Shown here piece after piece: positions 8,273-17,043 of a stretch of 64,000 bases of DNA. Both the position numbers and the translations under genes were made by a program. How positions within the stretch are numbered: the first letter of the stretch is position 1; every line of letters starts with the position of its first letter. Origin of the DNA: Thiohalophilus thiocyanatoxydans (lineage in GTDB: Bacteria > Pseudomonadota > Gammaproteobacteria > UBA6429 > Thiohalophilaceae); assembly GCF_004366735.1 (NCBI RefSeq), contig NZ_SOQX01000010.1, forward strand, positions 1-64,000, given 5' to 3'. Below the pieces are notes generated by a model. The model searched no databases. It saw nothing but the letters and a program-made list of their open reading frames with translations, and was not told the DNA's origin.

Positions 8273-9142
8273 TCAGAAAGTCAGGCCCATGAGAGTCAAC
8301 AGGGCAAGCAGCACCACCCAGACCACCAGCGCCCGCTTGACCAGCGCCAGGGCGTTTTGAGCCGGGGCCGTATTGATCTCAGTTTCCTCGTCCGACTCGG
8401 TGTATTCCCCCTGAATCGCCCCGTTACCGCTGGCGATCAAAAAAGCGTCGCTCTCCTCTTCCCAGAGATCCCTGGGGCTCTGCCAGCGGCTGAGGGTATT
8501 GACGAAATTGCCGGCCAGGGCGTAGCACAACACGGTAAGCCGGGCGGGAATCCAGGCAAGAATACGATACAGATCGCGGGTGGCATTGCGATACTCGTCG
8601 GTCACCGACGCTTGCTGGCGTACCTGACAGCTCAATCGAAACAGGACCGCGCCGATCGGGCCCAGAATCAGGAACCAGAACAGCACGCCGAATATTCGCG
8701 TGTTCGCCTCGACCAGAATCCGATCGCGCACCTGTTGCACCAGCTCCGCTTTTGATTCGGCGGTGATTTCCGTCTCGTCACCCAGCTGGCGGGCATTGAG
8801 TAAGGCGGCTTCGGTGTCACCCCGTTCCAGGGCATCCAGCACCTGTTGCGCATCGTCATCCAGATGACGCGGACCAAGGGTAAATATCAGTACCGCCAGC
8901 CCGAACAAGAAGGCCAGCAGCCCGGTCAGGGCGCCCAGCGCCGCCAGCACGATCCAGACCGCGAGCGCGACCAGTCCGACCAGCAGAATGACCCCCACCG
9001 GTCCGTCGCGCAACGGCTGGCCATCCAGCTTGTGGTAGAGGGTTTCGTGGTAACGATCGAACCAGTCGAAACGGCGCAGGTCAGACACCGGCTTGTAGAA
9101 GAGCTCTACCGCCAGTGCCAGCAATATACTTATCAGATTCAT
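8273..9142 (-). CDS. ampE: AmpE-like inner-membrane protein
   Basis: A 289-residue membrane protein with three or four clear hydrophobic segments (near 1-15, 50-90, 150-170, 265-285). It belongs to the AmpE/CbiB superfamily: FGVLFWFLILGPIGAVLFRL and WIPARLTVLCYALAG align with the matching blocks of CbiB at 2.2-3.1 kb. It follows ampD, the order known from enterobacteria, where AmpE is linked to beta-lactamase signalling with unclear mechanism. The neighbouring cobU raises the alternative of a cobalamin-linked paralogue, but the missing CbiB N-terminal signature argues against it. Confidence 0.8.
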   Translation of the reverse strand: MNLISILLALAVELFYKPVSDLRRFDWFDRYHETLYHKLDGQPLRDGPVGVILLVGLVALAVWIVLAALGALTGLLAFLFGLAVLIFTLGPRHLDDDAQQVLDALERGDTEAALLNARQLGDETEITAESKAELVQQVRDRILVEANTRIFGVLFWFLILGPIGAVLFRLSCQVRQQASVTDEYRNATRDLYRILAWIPARLTVLCYALAGNFVNTLSRWQSPRDLWEEESDAFLIASGNGAIQGEYTESDEETEINTAPAQNALALVKRALVVWVVLLALLTLMGLTF

Positions 9143-9203
9143 GATGCCAAGTGTCTATATAAAAGGTGTAAATATCAAGTCTTGTCCCCACTTTCGGGCA
9201 TGC

Positions 9204-9749
9204 TCAGAGCCCGGCCAGCAGCCGGTCCCACTCAAAAGCGGGACCCGGATCGCTCTTGCGCCCCGGCGCGATGTGACAATGGCCCGCAATCCGTTCACGG
9301 GTAATGGCCGGATAGGCCTGTTGTAACAGGCGGGTGACCTCTTGCAGACGTTGATACTGAATCGACGCATAAGGCAGATGGTCACTGCCTTCGAGCTCGA
9401 TACCGATGGAAAAATCATTACAGTTGGCCCGTCCGCCGAATTCCGATTCACCGGCGTGCCAGGCCCGCTCGCCAAACGGCACATACTGTACTACCTCGCC
9501 GTCGCGGCGAATCAGCAAATGGGCCGAGACCTGCAAATCACAAATTTCCCGAAAATAGGGATGCCGCTCGGGATCCAGGCAATTGGTGAAAAAACGGTCG
9601 ATATCATCCCCGCCGAACTGATCCGGCGGCAGACTGATATTGTGAATCACCAGCAGGGAAATATCCGCCGGATCAGGGCGCGCGTTGTAATTGGGCGAGG
9701 GACACTGACGGGCGCCCTGCAATAGCCCGGTCTGAAGCTCGATCTCCAT
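9204..9749 (-). CDS. ampD: 1,6-anhydro-N-acetylmuramyl-L-alanine amidase AmpD
   Basis: A 181-residue zinc amidase of the N-acetylmuramoyl-L-alanine amidase-2 fold that cleaves anhydro-muropeptides in the cytoplasm during wall recycling. Candidate zinc ligands are His in VIHNISLPP (about 36) and the His/Asp pair in GHCHIAPGRKSDPGPAFEW; AWHAGES is also typical. No signal peptide, consistent with AmpD rather than AmiA-type enzymes. It is the first gene of the ampD-ampE-cobU-cobT group. No ampR or ampC is visible. Confidence 0.93.
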   Translation of the reverse strand: MEIELQTGLLQGARQCPSPNYNARPDPADISLLVIHNISLPPDQFGGDDIDRFFTNCLDPERHPYFREICDLQVSAHLLIRRDGEVVQYVPFGERAWHAGESEFGGRANCNDFSIGIELEGSDHLPYASIQYQRLQEVTRLLQQAYPAITRERIAGHCHIAPGRKSDPGPAFEWDRLLAGL

Positions 9750-9918
9750 CGGTTATTCCCTCACCCTGCCACCATCCTGCGATACGCCCGGTTGTCCGGT
9801 TGTGACAACCCTGAATTTTGTGTACGTCAGATTACACCATCCGCCACAGGCTGTTAATATCACTCACGGCTCCCCCGCCCTGTCCTGAACACAAAAACAA
9901 CCATCACGGGAGAACAGC

Positions 9919-11280
9919 ATGGACAACCTGTTGGCCGCATTGACCGAATGGACCGGCACGGTCTCGGATTATGCCTGGGGCATTCCCTCGATCGTTCTGC
10001 TGGTCGGCACCGGACTCTATCTGACCTTTCGCCTGCGGTTTGTACAGTTGCGCGGCTTCAAACACGCCTGGCAGATTATTCGCGGTAACTATGACAAGCC
10101 GCACGATCCCGGCGAGGTGAGTCACTTTCAGGCACTGTCCACGGCCCTGTCGGCGACGGTCGGGACCGGCAACATCGCCGGGGTGGCCACGGCCATCGCC
10201 TTCGGCGGGCCCGGCGCGGTGTTCTGGATGTGGATCACCGCGCTGGTCGGCATGGCGACCAAGTTCGCTTCCTGTTCGCTGGCGGTCAAGTTCCGCCGCT
10301 TTCACCCCGACGGCTCGGTCTCCGGCGGGCCGATGTACACCCTGCTGTACGGACTCAATTTCAAGACCCTGGCTATCCTGTTCGCCGCCTTCACCCTGAT
10401 CGCCTCGTTCGGCATCGGTAACATGGTACAGGCCAACTCGGTGGTGGACGGACTGTCGTATGTCTTTCCCGGCGCCGAAACCTACCGGCTGGGGATCGGC
10501 GTCATCATCGCGATTCTGGTCGGCCTGGTGATCATCGGCGGCATCAAGCGCATCGCCAGGGTGACCTCCCGCATTGTCCCCTTCATGGCGGTCTTCTATT
10601 GCGCCGCGGCACTGGTGGTCCTGTTTTTACATATCGAACGGATCCCGGCCGCCTTTGCCACCATCTTCAATCTCGCCCTGAACCCCTGGGCCGCCGGCGG
10701 CGGGGCCATCGGCGCCGCCATCCAGTACGGCGTGGCGCGCGGGATCTTCTCCAACGAGGCGGGGCTCGGCTCCGCGCCCATGGCCCACGCCGCCGCGCGC
10801 ACCGACGAACCGGTACGCGAGGGGCTGGTCGCGATGATGGGCCCGTTCATCGACACCATCGTCATCTGCACCATGACCGCGCTGGTGATCGTCATCATGG
10901 GCGCCTGGGGCGAGGCCCGACCCGAGGGCCTGGAAGGCGCCGCCCTCTCGGCCCACGCCTTCGAACAGGGGCTGGGCAGTATCGGCGGCTGGATCGTCGG
11001 CATCGGCCTGACCTTTTTCGCCTACTCGACCATGATCGCCTGGTCCTATTACGGCGATCGCAGCGCCGAGTTTCTGTTCGGCGAGCGGGCGGTGATGCCC
11101 TATCGGGTGATATTCACCGTCCTGGTGGTGGTCGGCGCCTATGTACCGCTGCAACTGGTGTGGAATTTCGCCGACATCGCCAATATCCTGATGGCCGCCC
11201 CCAATCTGATCAGCCTGATCCTGCTGGCCGGACTGGCGAAAACGCTGTCCGACGATTATTTCCGTCGCATGCCGGGCTGA
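9919..11280 (+). CDS. sodium:alanine (AGCS family) symporter
   Basis: A 453-residue inner-membrane carrier with about ten hydrophobic segments. The AGCS signatures ALSATVGTGNIAGVATAI, GGPGAVFWMWITALVGM and the later GIFSNEAGLGSAPMAHAAA are present. It would import alanine or glycine with Na+. A good Shine-Dalgarno (GGGAG) precedes the ATG. It is followed after about 60 bp by the lipoprotein gene at 11343, which has its own AAGGAG, so co-transcription is possible but not shown. Confidence 0.92.
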   Translation: MDNLLAALTEWTGTVSDYAWGIPSIVLLVGTGLYLTFRLRFVQLRGFKHAWQIIRGNYDKPHDPGEVSHFQALSTALSATVGTGNIAGVATAIAFGGPGAVFWMWITALVGMATKFASCSLAVKFRRFHPDGSVSGGPMYTLLYGLNFKTLAILFAAFTLIASFGIGNMVQANSVVDGLSYVFPGAETYRLGIGVIIAILVGLVIIGGIKRIARVTSRIVPFMAVFYCAAALVVLFLHIERIPAAFATIFNLALNPWAAGGGAIGAAIQYGVARGIFSNEAGLGSAPMAHAAARTDEPVREGLVAMMGPFIDTIVICTMTALVIVIMGAWGEARPEGLEGAALSAHAFEQGLGSIGGWIVGIGLTFFAYSTMIAWSYYGDRSAEFLFGERAVMPYRVIFTVLVVVGAYVPLQLVWNFADIANILMAAPNLISLILLAGLAKTLSDDYFRRMPG

Positions 11281-11342
11281 CTCGGCTAGAATGTGAGTAT
11301 GCTGCCGGCACACACCCGGTGTTCTCGACAAGGAGATCGAAC

Positions 11343-11912
11343 ATGAACGTATTGCCCTCCCTCAAACAGGGTATCATCGTCACGCTTGCCCTGGGATTGA
11401 TGGCCTGTGGCGGTGGCGGCCCGACCCGGGTGGAAAGCGACCTGGGTATCCGCGGCGCACCCGAATGGGTCAACGAAGGCACCCAGTATTTGAACGCCGG
11501 GGACGGACGACTCTTTCACGGCGTCGGCCATGCCCCGCCGATGGACGACAAGTCGCTGCAAATCTCCACCGCCGATAATCGTGCCCGCGCGGAAGTCGCC
11601 CGCATTCTCAGTTCGTACATGGATGTGGTCAGTAACGATTACAGCAGCCACGCTGCCAGTGCCGGCCGTTCTATCAACCAGCAAAGCGTCTCGCGACAGA
11701 TTAACAATCTGACCAAAGTGAACCTGACCGGCGTCAGAATCATCGGCCACTGGGAAAATGAGCAGACCGGAAATATCTGGTCCATCGCGGAACTGGACAT
11801 GGCCAATATGGCCGAGACGCTGGACAGGGTCGACAACATGAACGCCGATCTGAAACGGTATATCAGCGATCAGGGCGGCAACATTTTTGATAACCTGGCG
11901 CAGGAGAACTGA
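11343..11912 (+). CDS. LPP20-family outer-membrane lipoprotein
   Basis: A 189-residue predicted lipoprotein. The ATG at 11343 follows AAGGAGATCGAAC; the open frame extends much further upstream but overlaps the symporter in another frame. The lipobox is LMAC with Cys22, followed by glycines, so the Lol sorting rule predicts the outer membrane. The body (GAPEWVNEG, RARAEVARILSSYMD, TGNIWSIAELDM) resembles LPP20 proteins. It is first of four consecutive lipoproteins, ending 2 bp before lpoB. Confidence 0.78.
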   Translation: MNVLPSLKQGIIVTLALGLMACGGGGPTRVESDLGIRGAPEWVNEGTQYLNAGDGRLFHGVGHAPPMDDKSLQISTADNRARAEVARILSSYMDVVSNDYSSHAASAGRSINQQSVSRQINNLTKVNLTGVRIIGHWENEQTGNIWSIAELDMANMAETLDRVDNMNADLKRYISDQGGNIFDNLAQEN

Positions 11913-11914
11913 GC

Positions 11915-12532
11915 ATGCCGTACCTGACTATCCGACGAAATCTTCCCTGGCTGGCCGGTACACTGGCGCTGATTCTGAGTCTTGGCGGCTGCGGCACCCA
12001 GGTCGAACGCCTGGAAGCGGATGAAGTCCGGGATCTCAGCGGCGCCTGGAACGACACCGACTCGCGCCTGGTCTCCGAAGAGATGATCGACGACATGCTG
12101 TCGCGCCCCTGGGTGGATGACTTCAGGCGCCGCACCGGCAAACAGCCGGCCGTCATCGTCGGCAGCGTGCGCAACCTGAGCCACGAACACATCAACACCA
12201 ACACCTTCGTCAATGACATCCAGCGCGAGTTGACCAACTCCGGCCGGGTGACCTTTGTTGCCACCAGCCAGGAGCGTGAGGACATCCGTGATGAACGGCT
12301 GGATCAGGACATTCATGCGAGTGAGGAAACCCGCAAGGCGATGGGTCAGGAATACGGTGCCGATTTCATGCTCAGCGGACAAATCAACACCATTATCGAC
12401 ATGGAAGGCCGCACCCAGGTCCGCTACTACCAGGTGGATCTCACCCTGATCAGCCTGACGGATAATCGCAAGGCCTGGGTAGGTCAGAAGAAGATCAAAA
12501 AAGAGGTCGTCAATAGCAAGCTGCGGTTCTAG
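11915..12532 (+). CDS. lpoB: penicillin-binding protein activator LpoB
   Basis: A 205-residue lipoprotein: signal sequence, lipobox LGGC with Cys26, then a compact C-terminal domain (about 60-205). In enterobacteria LpoB crosses the periplasm from the outer membrane to stimulate PBP1b. Matching segments are VIVGSVRNLSHEHINT, QRELTNSGRVTFVA, GADFMLSGQINTI and YYQVDLTLISL. The linker between lipid anchor and domain is short. It sits in a lipoprotein cluster, so its partner may be local proteins as well as a PBP. Confidence 0.85.
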   Translation: MPYLTIRRNLPWLAGTLALILSLGGCGTQVERLEADEVRDLSGAWNDTDSRLVSEEMIDDMLSRPWVDDFRRRTGKQPAVIVGSVRNLSHEHINTNTFVNDIQRELTNSGRVTFVATSQEREDIRDERLDQDIHASEETRKAMGQEYGADFMLSGQINTIIDMEGRTQVRYYQVDLTLISLTDNRKAWVGQKKIKKEVVNSKLRF

Positions 12533-12655
12533 AGGGTGCGATTGGCTCTGCAATCGTACTGGAAAACAAGCGACGACCCCGTGCCCCCTCTCCGTCAAGA
12601 AGAGGATTAGGACGGGGTAGTCGATGATCACCCGCTAGCAACAGCAGACCGGCCT

Positions 12656-13984
12656 ATGCCTTCCCGTCAAACGCAATTCTCCGCCTGCTATTACCTGGGC
12701 TGGCTGTTGGCCGGTATTCTGATTCTGTTGCAAACCGGCTGCGCCAGCTACAGCCGTGATTTTGAACGGGAGATCCAGACTCTCGCCAGCCAGGATCCCG
12801 CCGCCGCTCTCGAAGCCCTGGAAGAGCAACGCCATCCCGAGCGCAATCGCCTGCTGTTTCACCTGAACAAGGCCATGCTGCTGCACATGCTCGGCGACTA
12901 CGCCGCCAGCAATGCCGAGTTTGAACAGGCCAAGAGAATCATCGAACAGTACCAGGCCGCCAGCATCTCCGAAGAGAGCGCCGCGTTTTTCATCAATGAC
13001 GGCACCCGGACCTACACCGGCTCATCCCTCGAACAACTGATGCTGCATGTGTACGCCGCACTCAACTATTTATTGCAGGACAAGGTGGATGCGGCACGGG
13101 TCGAGGCCCTGCAAATCGATATACGCCTGCGTCAATTACAGGAAGCCAACCCCGACTCCATATTGAGCATCGATCCTTTCGTGCGTTATCTCACCGGCCT
13201 GATCTACGAACAACAGGGCGAGAACGACAATGCCATGATCGCCTATCGCAAGGCCTACAACGCTTACCGGGAACATCAACAAGCCTACGGTATCCAGGTT
13301 CCCCGGCAGCTCAAGCAGGACCTGTTACGCCTCAGCCGGCAACTGGGGCTAACCGAAGAGTACACCGGGTATGCTGCGCGTTTCGATGTCGAAACCCGAC
13401 AGCTCGACCCGGAGCAGGCTGAACTGGTTGTTCTGTTTCACAAGGATCTGGCCCCGATCAAACGCTCGCAGCGCATCGGCCAGATGGATCCGCGCACCGG
13501 GTATCTGGTCCATTTTGCCGTGCCCGTTTATGAACCGCGCAACAGTCATCTCAGTCACGCCCGGGTGGTGGTTGATGAGCGGCGAGTCCGTACCGAACCC
13601 ATGGAAGACATCAGCGGCATTGCCCTGCGTACCCTGCAAGACAACATGCCCGCGATCACGGCCCGCGCCCTGGCGCGGGCCGTGGTCAAATACAAAATGT
13701 CACGTCAGGCCGGTGAAAATGACGCGCTTGCCGGACTGTTGATGAATATCGCCGGGGTGGTTACTGAACAGGCCGACACCCGCAGCTGGCTGACCCTCCC
13801 CGGCGAAATCCAGATGGCGCGTGTCACGCTGCCGCCGGGCGACTATAATGTGACTCTGGAACTGATCGGACTGGACGGCCGGGTGACCAGGAGTCGGCAA
13901 CTGGGCCGGGTTAACCTGACCCGCGGCAGCAAGCGTTATCTGTCCTATTTGTGGTTCCCCGCTTATCCAACACTGAGGCACTAG
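12656..13984 (+). CDS. COG3014-like TPR lipoprotein
   Basis: A 442-residue predicted lipoprotein (lipobox LQTGC, Cys29). Residues about 40-250 look helical and TPR-like (NRLLFHLNKAMLLHMLGDY, SIDPFVRYLTGLIYEQQ, NDNAMIAYRKAYNAYREH); about 265-440 is a beta-rich domain ending LSYLWFPAYPTL. I recognise the COG3014 group but know no biochemical function. The 123 bp after lpoB hold no gene I can see. It ends 1 bp before the next lipoprotein, so the two are coupled. Confidence 0.75.
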   Translation: MPSRQTQFSACYYLGWLLAGILILLQTGCASYSRDFEREIQTLASQDPAAALEALEEQRHPERNRLLFHLNKAMLLHMLGDYAASNAEFEQAKRIIEQYQAASISEESAAFFINDGTRTYTGSSLEQLMLHVYAALNYLLQDKVDAARVEALQIDIRLRQLQEANPDSILSIDPFVRYLTGLIYEQQGENDNAMIAYRKAYNAYREHQQAYGIQVPRQLKQDLLRLSRQLGLTEEYTGYAARFDVETRQLDPEQAELVVLFHKDLAPIKRSQRIGQMDPRTGYLVHFAVPVYEPRNSHLSHARVVVDERRVRTEPMEDISGIALRTLQDNMPAITARALARAVVKYKMSRQAGENDALAGLLMNIAGVVTEQADTRSWLTLPGEIQMARVTLPPGDYNVTLELIGLDGRVTRSRQLGRVNLTRGSKRYLSYLWFPAYPTLRH

Positions 13985-13985
13985 C

Positions 13986-15017
13986 ATGAACAACCTTGCC
14001 GGTTTTTATCCTCCGCTTGTCATAACGATACTGATCACGCTATTAACCGGCTGTGCCGGTCCCGGCGCGGGCGATGACCGCCCCGACTGGATCAGCGGTA
14101 ACAGCACGGCCTATCCGTCCGAACAGTATCTGATTGGCCGCGGTGAAGCCGAACATGCCGCCGTGGCCCGGGATCGGGCCCGTGCCGATCTGGCCAAGGT
14201 GTTTGAGGTCACCATTAACGAACAGAGCGAGGATGTCACCGAATACAGCCGCACAACCGGCAGCGGCGAGCAGGTCCGCTCCAGCCTGGAAACCGCCATC
14301 TCGCGCCGGATTGATACCCGCACCGATCAGACTCTCTCACACATCGAAATCGCCGAAATCTGGCAGGACCCCGACAGCGGCCGTGAGTATGCCCTCGCCG
14401 TACTGGATCGCCTCAAGGCCGGACAACAACTGCGGGACGCAATCCGGCAACTGGATAATCTGACCAGTACAGTGATCGGGGATGCCAGGCAACAAAGTGA
14501 ACTGCTGCGCCAGCTCGAGCGGGCCAATCGCGCCGTCGAGCTCCAGCTGCAGCGCCGCGCCCTGCAACGTCAGTTACAGGTGATCGATCCCGCCGGCCAG
14601 GGCGAGCCAGGCCGTTACCCGCTCGAAAATCTGCTGCATGACCGTAACAATCTGGCCCAACGAGTCCGCATCCGCCCCCGTATCGAACAGGATGCGAGCG
14701 GACAATTACCGACCCTGATCAATGGTGCCCTGGCTGAAGCGGGTTTCCAGCAGGTCAACGAGGGGGCCAATTACCAGCTTGATGCCAGTCTGGATATGTC
14801 ATCCACCGCTGAACAGAAATGGTACTGGGTCCACGGCAACCTGACTATTGTACTTCGCTCCCTGTCCAGCAACACCGTGCAGGGCAGTCATCGCTGGGAG
14901 ATCAAGCAGGCCGCCAGCCAGCCCTTGCTCGCACGTCAGCGGGCACTGCAGAGTCTGGATGATCGCCTCAAAGGCGAGTTGCACGATGTCATTCTCGATT
15001 TTGCCAAAACCCAATAA
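13986..15017 (+). CDS. LPP20-like lipoprotein with coiled-coil segment
   Basis: A 343-residue predicted lipoprotein (lipobox LLTGC, Cys23). An LPP20-like N-terminal domain ([36 protein letters not shown]) is followed by a probable coiled coil rich in Q, E, L and R (about 150-205) and a C-terminal domain (about 220-343). It ends the lipoprotein run, 11 bp before nadC. The alternating order LPP20-LpoB-COG3014-LPP20 suggests a surface or envelope assembly; its job is unknown. Confidence 0.72.
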   Translation: MNNLAGFYPPLVITILITLLTGCAGPGAGDDRPDWISGNSTAYPSEQYLIGRGEAEHAAVARDRARADLAKVFEVTINEQSEDVTEYSRTTGSGEQVRSSLETAISRRIDTRTDQTLSHIEIAEIWQDPDSGREYALAVLDRLKAGQQLRDAIRQLDNLTSTVIGDARQQSELLRQLERANRAVELQLQRRALQRQLQVIDPAGQGEPGRYPLENLLHDRNNLAQRVRIRPRIEQDASGQLPTLINGALAEAGFQQVNEGANYQLDASLDMSSTAEQKWYWVHGNLTIVLRSLSSNTVQGSHRWEIKQAASQPLLARQRALQSLDDRLKGELHDVILDFAKTQ

Positions 15018-15028
15018 GTACGGATCCT

Positions 15029-15871
15029 ATGCTGTTTACTGTTCCCCCCGAGCTCATTCAACAACAGGTCAGCCTCGCGCTGGCCGAAGATGTTGGCAGC
15101 GGCGATGTCACCGCCGCCCTGTTACCGGAAACCCGCCAGGCCAACGCCCGGATCATTTGCCGCCAGTCCGCGGTGATCGCCGGCCATGCCTGGTTTGACG
15201 AGGTGTTTCGCCAGCTCGATCCGGCCACCCGGATCGACTGGCAGATCAGCGACGGCGATCGTGTTGAAGCCGACCAGTTACTGTGTGAGTTACGGGGCCC
15301 GGTTCGCTCACTGTTAACCGGCGAGCGTACCGCGCTCAATTTCCTGCAACTTCTCTCCGGCACCGCCACGTCGGTACGCCACTATGTCGATCAAGTCGCC
15401 GATACCGGCGCGCGCATCCTCGATACCCGCAAAACCCTCCCCGGCCTGCGTCTGGCGCAGAAATACGCAGTCAGTTGCGGCGGCGGCACCAATCACCGCA
15501 TCGGCCTGTATGACATGGTCTTGATCAAGGAGAATCACATCGCCGCCGCCGGCTCGATTCTCAAAGCCGTCGACACGGCGCGAGGCTTGTCACCCCAACT
15601 CGAGGTTGAAGTGGAGGTCGAAACCCTGGAACAGCTGGAACAGGCCCTGGAAGCCGGCGTCGAACGGGTTCTGCTCGATAACATGTCGCTCAAAACACTG
15701 GGCCAGGCGGTCAGCCTGAACAGCGGCCGCGCGATACTGGAAGCCTCCGGCGGGATTACCCTGGAGAATATCCGCGAGGTGGCACAGACCGGCGTTGATT
15801 TCATCTCTGTCGGCGCGCTGACCAAGGATGTCCAGGCCGTGGATCTGTCGCTGCGAATCAAAGAAGATTAG
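15029..15871 (+). CDS. nadC: nicotinate-nucleotide pyrophosphorylase NadC
   Basis: A 280-residue quinolinate phosphoribosyltransferase that makes NaMN, the NAD precursor that is also the CobT substrate. Signatures: [16 protein letters not shown] near the N-terminus, [53 protein letters not shown], and [11 protein letters not shown]. Length is normal. It starts 11 bp after the lipoprotein gene. Its TAG is the first unit of a heptad array. Confidence 0.96.
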   Translation: MLFTVPPELIQQQVSLALAEDVGSGDVTAALLPETRQANARIICRQSAVIAGHAWFDEVFRQLDPATRIDWQISDGDRVEADQLLCELRGPVRSLLTGERTALNFLQLLSGTATSVRHYVDQVADTGARILDTRKTLPGLRLAQKYAVSCGGGTNHRIGLYDMVLIKENHIAAAGSILKAVDTARGLSPQLEVEVEVETLEQLEQALEAGVERVLLDNMSLKTLGQAVSLNSGRAILEASGGITLENIREVAQTGVDFISVGALTKDVQAVDLSLRIKED

Positions 15872-15908
15872 TGCTGAGTGCTGAGTGCTGAGTGCTGAGT
15901 GCTGAGTA
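15869..15908 (+). repeat. heptad array at the nadC stop codon
   Basis: The TAG of nadC opens TAGTGCT, followed by four exact GAGTGCT units and a GAGTATG. Each junction creates TGA, and because 7 is not a multiple of 3 the stops fall in all three frames. Confidence 0.88.
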
Positions 15909-16078
15909 TGAATCGCCCCGGACTTTCCTCATTCTCCCCCTTATTTGTGTGACGGCAATCAAACATTCTGCACCTGTCTCGGTCGGCACCCTGCAGGTTC
16001 AATGAATCCGTGCTGTAATTCTCGACAGACCTATTCGCTCATTTTTCCGGTGGATAATAATCAAAAGAGAACACTGCC

Positions 16079-16972
16079 ATGTTTATACGGATTACAGCCA
16101 AATTACTGATTTTCGCAACCGCATGCCTTGGCATGGTTGCGCACGCCGGCGAGAAGACCATCAACGAGATCGAGATTAATCACCCGATCGGGACGGCTCA
16201 ATCGCTCTCCATCCCCGGTGCCGCGCTTGTCCCGGCTGAGCTGGGTAACGGCGGTTCTGATGACCTCGACTACTTCAGCTTCCGGGCAACAGCGGGGGAT
16301 GTTGTAACGATTGATATCAACAACGGATGGGGCGGGACGCAGAGCGTGGACACCGTGCTGGCCGTGTTTGATAGCGGCCCCGAGTACAAGATGCTGCGTT
16401 TCAATGATGACGCAACCTCACCCGATGACGGCAGCATAAGCCAGTACGATTCCCGAATCGACGACTTCGTGGCCCCGACAACCGGGCGCTATATCGTTGG
16501 TGTCAGCAACTTTCCCCGCTATTTCATCGATGGTGGCGACGTCCGCTACCCGGACTATGGAAAAGAGGGTGATTACAGTCTGGAAATTACGGGGGTAACG
16601 GCCCAGGTAAAACAGGTTGCGATCAGGGTCAAGCCGGGTAAAGGCAAGGTCAAGCCGATCAACCCGAAGAGTCGCGGGAGTATCCCGGTCACGATTCTGG
16701 GTGGACCCGACTTTAACCCGCTTAACATTGACACGGACACCCTGACCTTTGGCGCCACCGGCGAGGAGAACAGCCTGGTTAAATGCAACCGGAAAGGCGT
16801 GGACCTGAACCAGGACGGCCGCATTGACCGCCTCTGCCACTTCGACAACCGGAAGGCCGGTTTCAGAATGACCGACGCCGAAGGGACAGTTCGCGGCCAA
16901 ACCAGAGACGGCACAGCGTTTGAGGGCACCGGCTACCTGAATGTCGTGCCGGCTGAAAAAGCCCGGCACTGA
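16079..16972 (+). CDS. secreted PPC-domain-like protein
   Basis: A 297-residue exported protein of unknown function. A signal peptide ends near MVAHAG (about 24). Residues about 30-180 look like a bacterial pre-peptidase C-terminal (PPC) beta domain: DDLDYFSFRATAGDVVTID, DTVLAVFDSG, GRYIVGVSN. Residues about 190-290 match a motif common in secreted bacterial proteins, with VKPINPKSRGSIPVTILG, and include a DLNQDGRIDRL calcium-type loop. No protease domain is present, so it may be a binding or adhesion protein. It ends at a strong hairpin. Confidence 0.65.
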   Translation: MFIRITAKLLIFATACLGMVAHAGEKTINEIEINHPIGTAQSLSIPGAALVPAELGNGGSDDLDYFSFRATAGDVVTIDINNGWGGTQSVDTVLAVFDSGPEYKMLRFNDDATSPDDGSISQYDSRIDDFVAPTTGRYIVGVSNFPRYFIDGGDVRYPDYGKEGDYSLEITGVTAQVKQVAIRVKPGKGKVKPINPKSRGSIPVTILGGPDFNPLNIDTDTLTFGATGEENSLVKCNRKGVDLNQDGRIDRLCHFDNRKAGFRMTDAEGTVRGQTRDGTAFEGTGYLNVVPAEKARH

Positions 16973-16986
16973 ATAAAGGCGAAATC

Positions 16987-17028
16987 GAAATCAGGCAAAA
17001 CGGGGGTATCCCGGTTTTGCCTGATTTC
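16987..17028. terminator. bidirectional hairpin terminator
   Basis: A long palindrome pairs GAAATCAGGCAAAACGGG with CCCGGTTTTGCCTGATTTC around a short loop, between the convergent genes ending at 16972 and 17044. The stem is AT-bounded, so it could work in both directions. Confidence 0.75.
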
Positions 17029-17043
17029 ACCTGACCGCGGTCA

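Noticed and set aside
10599-11342. Upstream extension of the first lipoprotein gene
   Set aside because: It overlaps the symporter in another frame, is Arg/His-rich, and would bury the signal peptide; AAGGAG before 11343 marks the true start.
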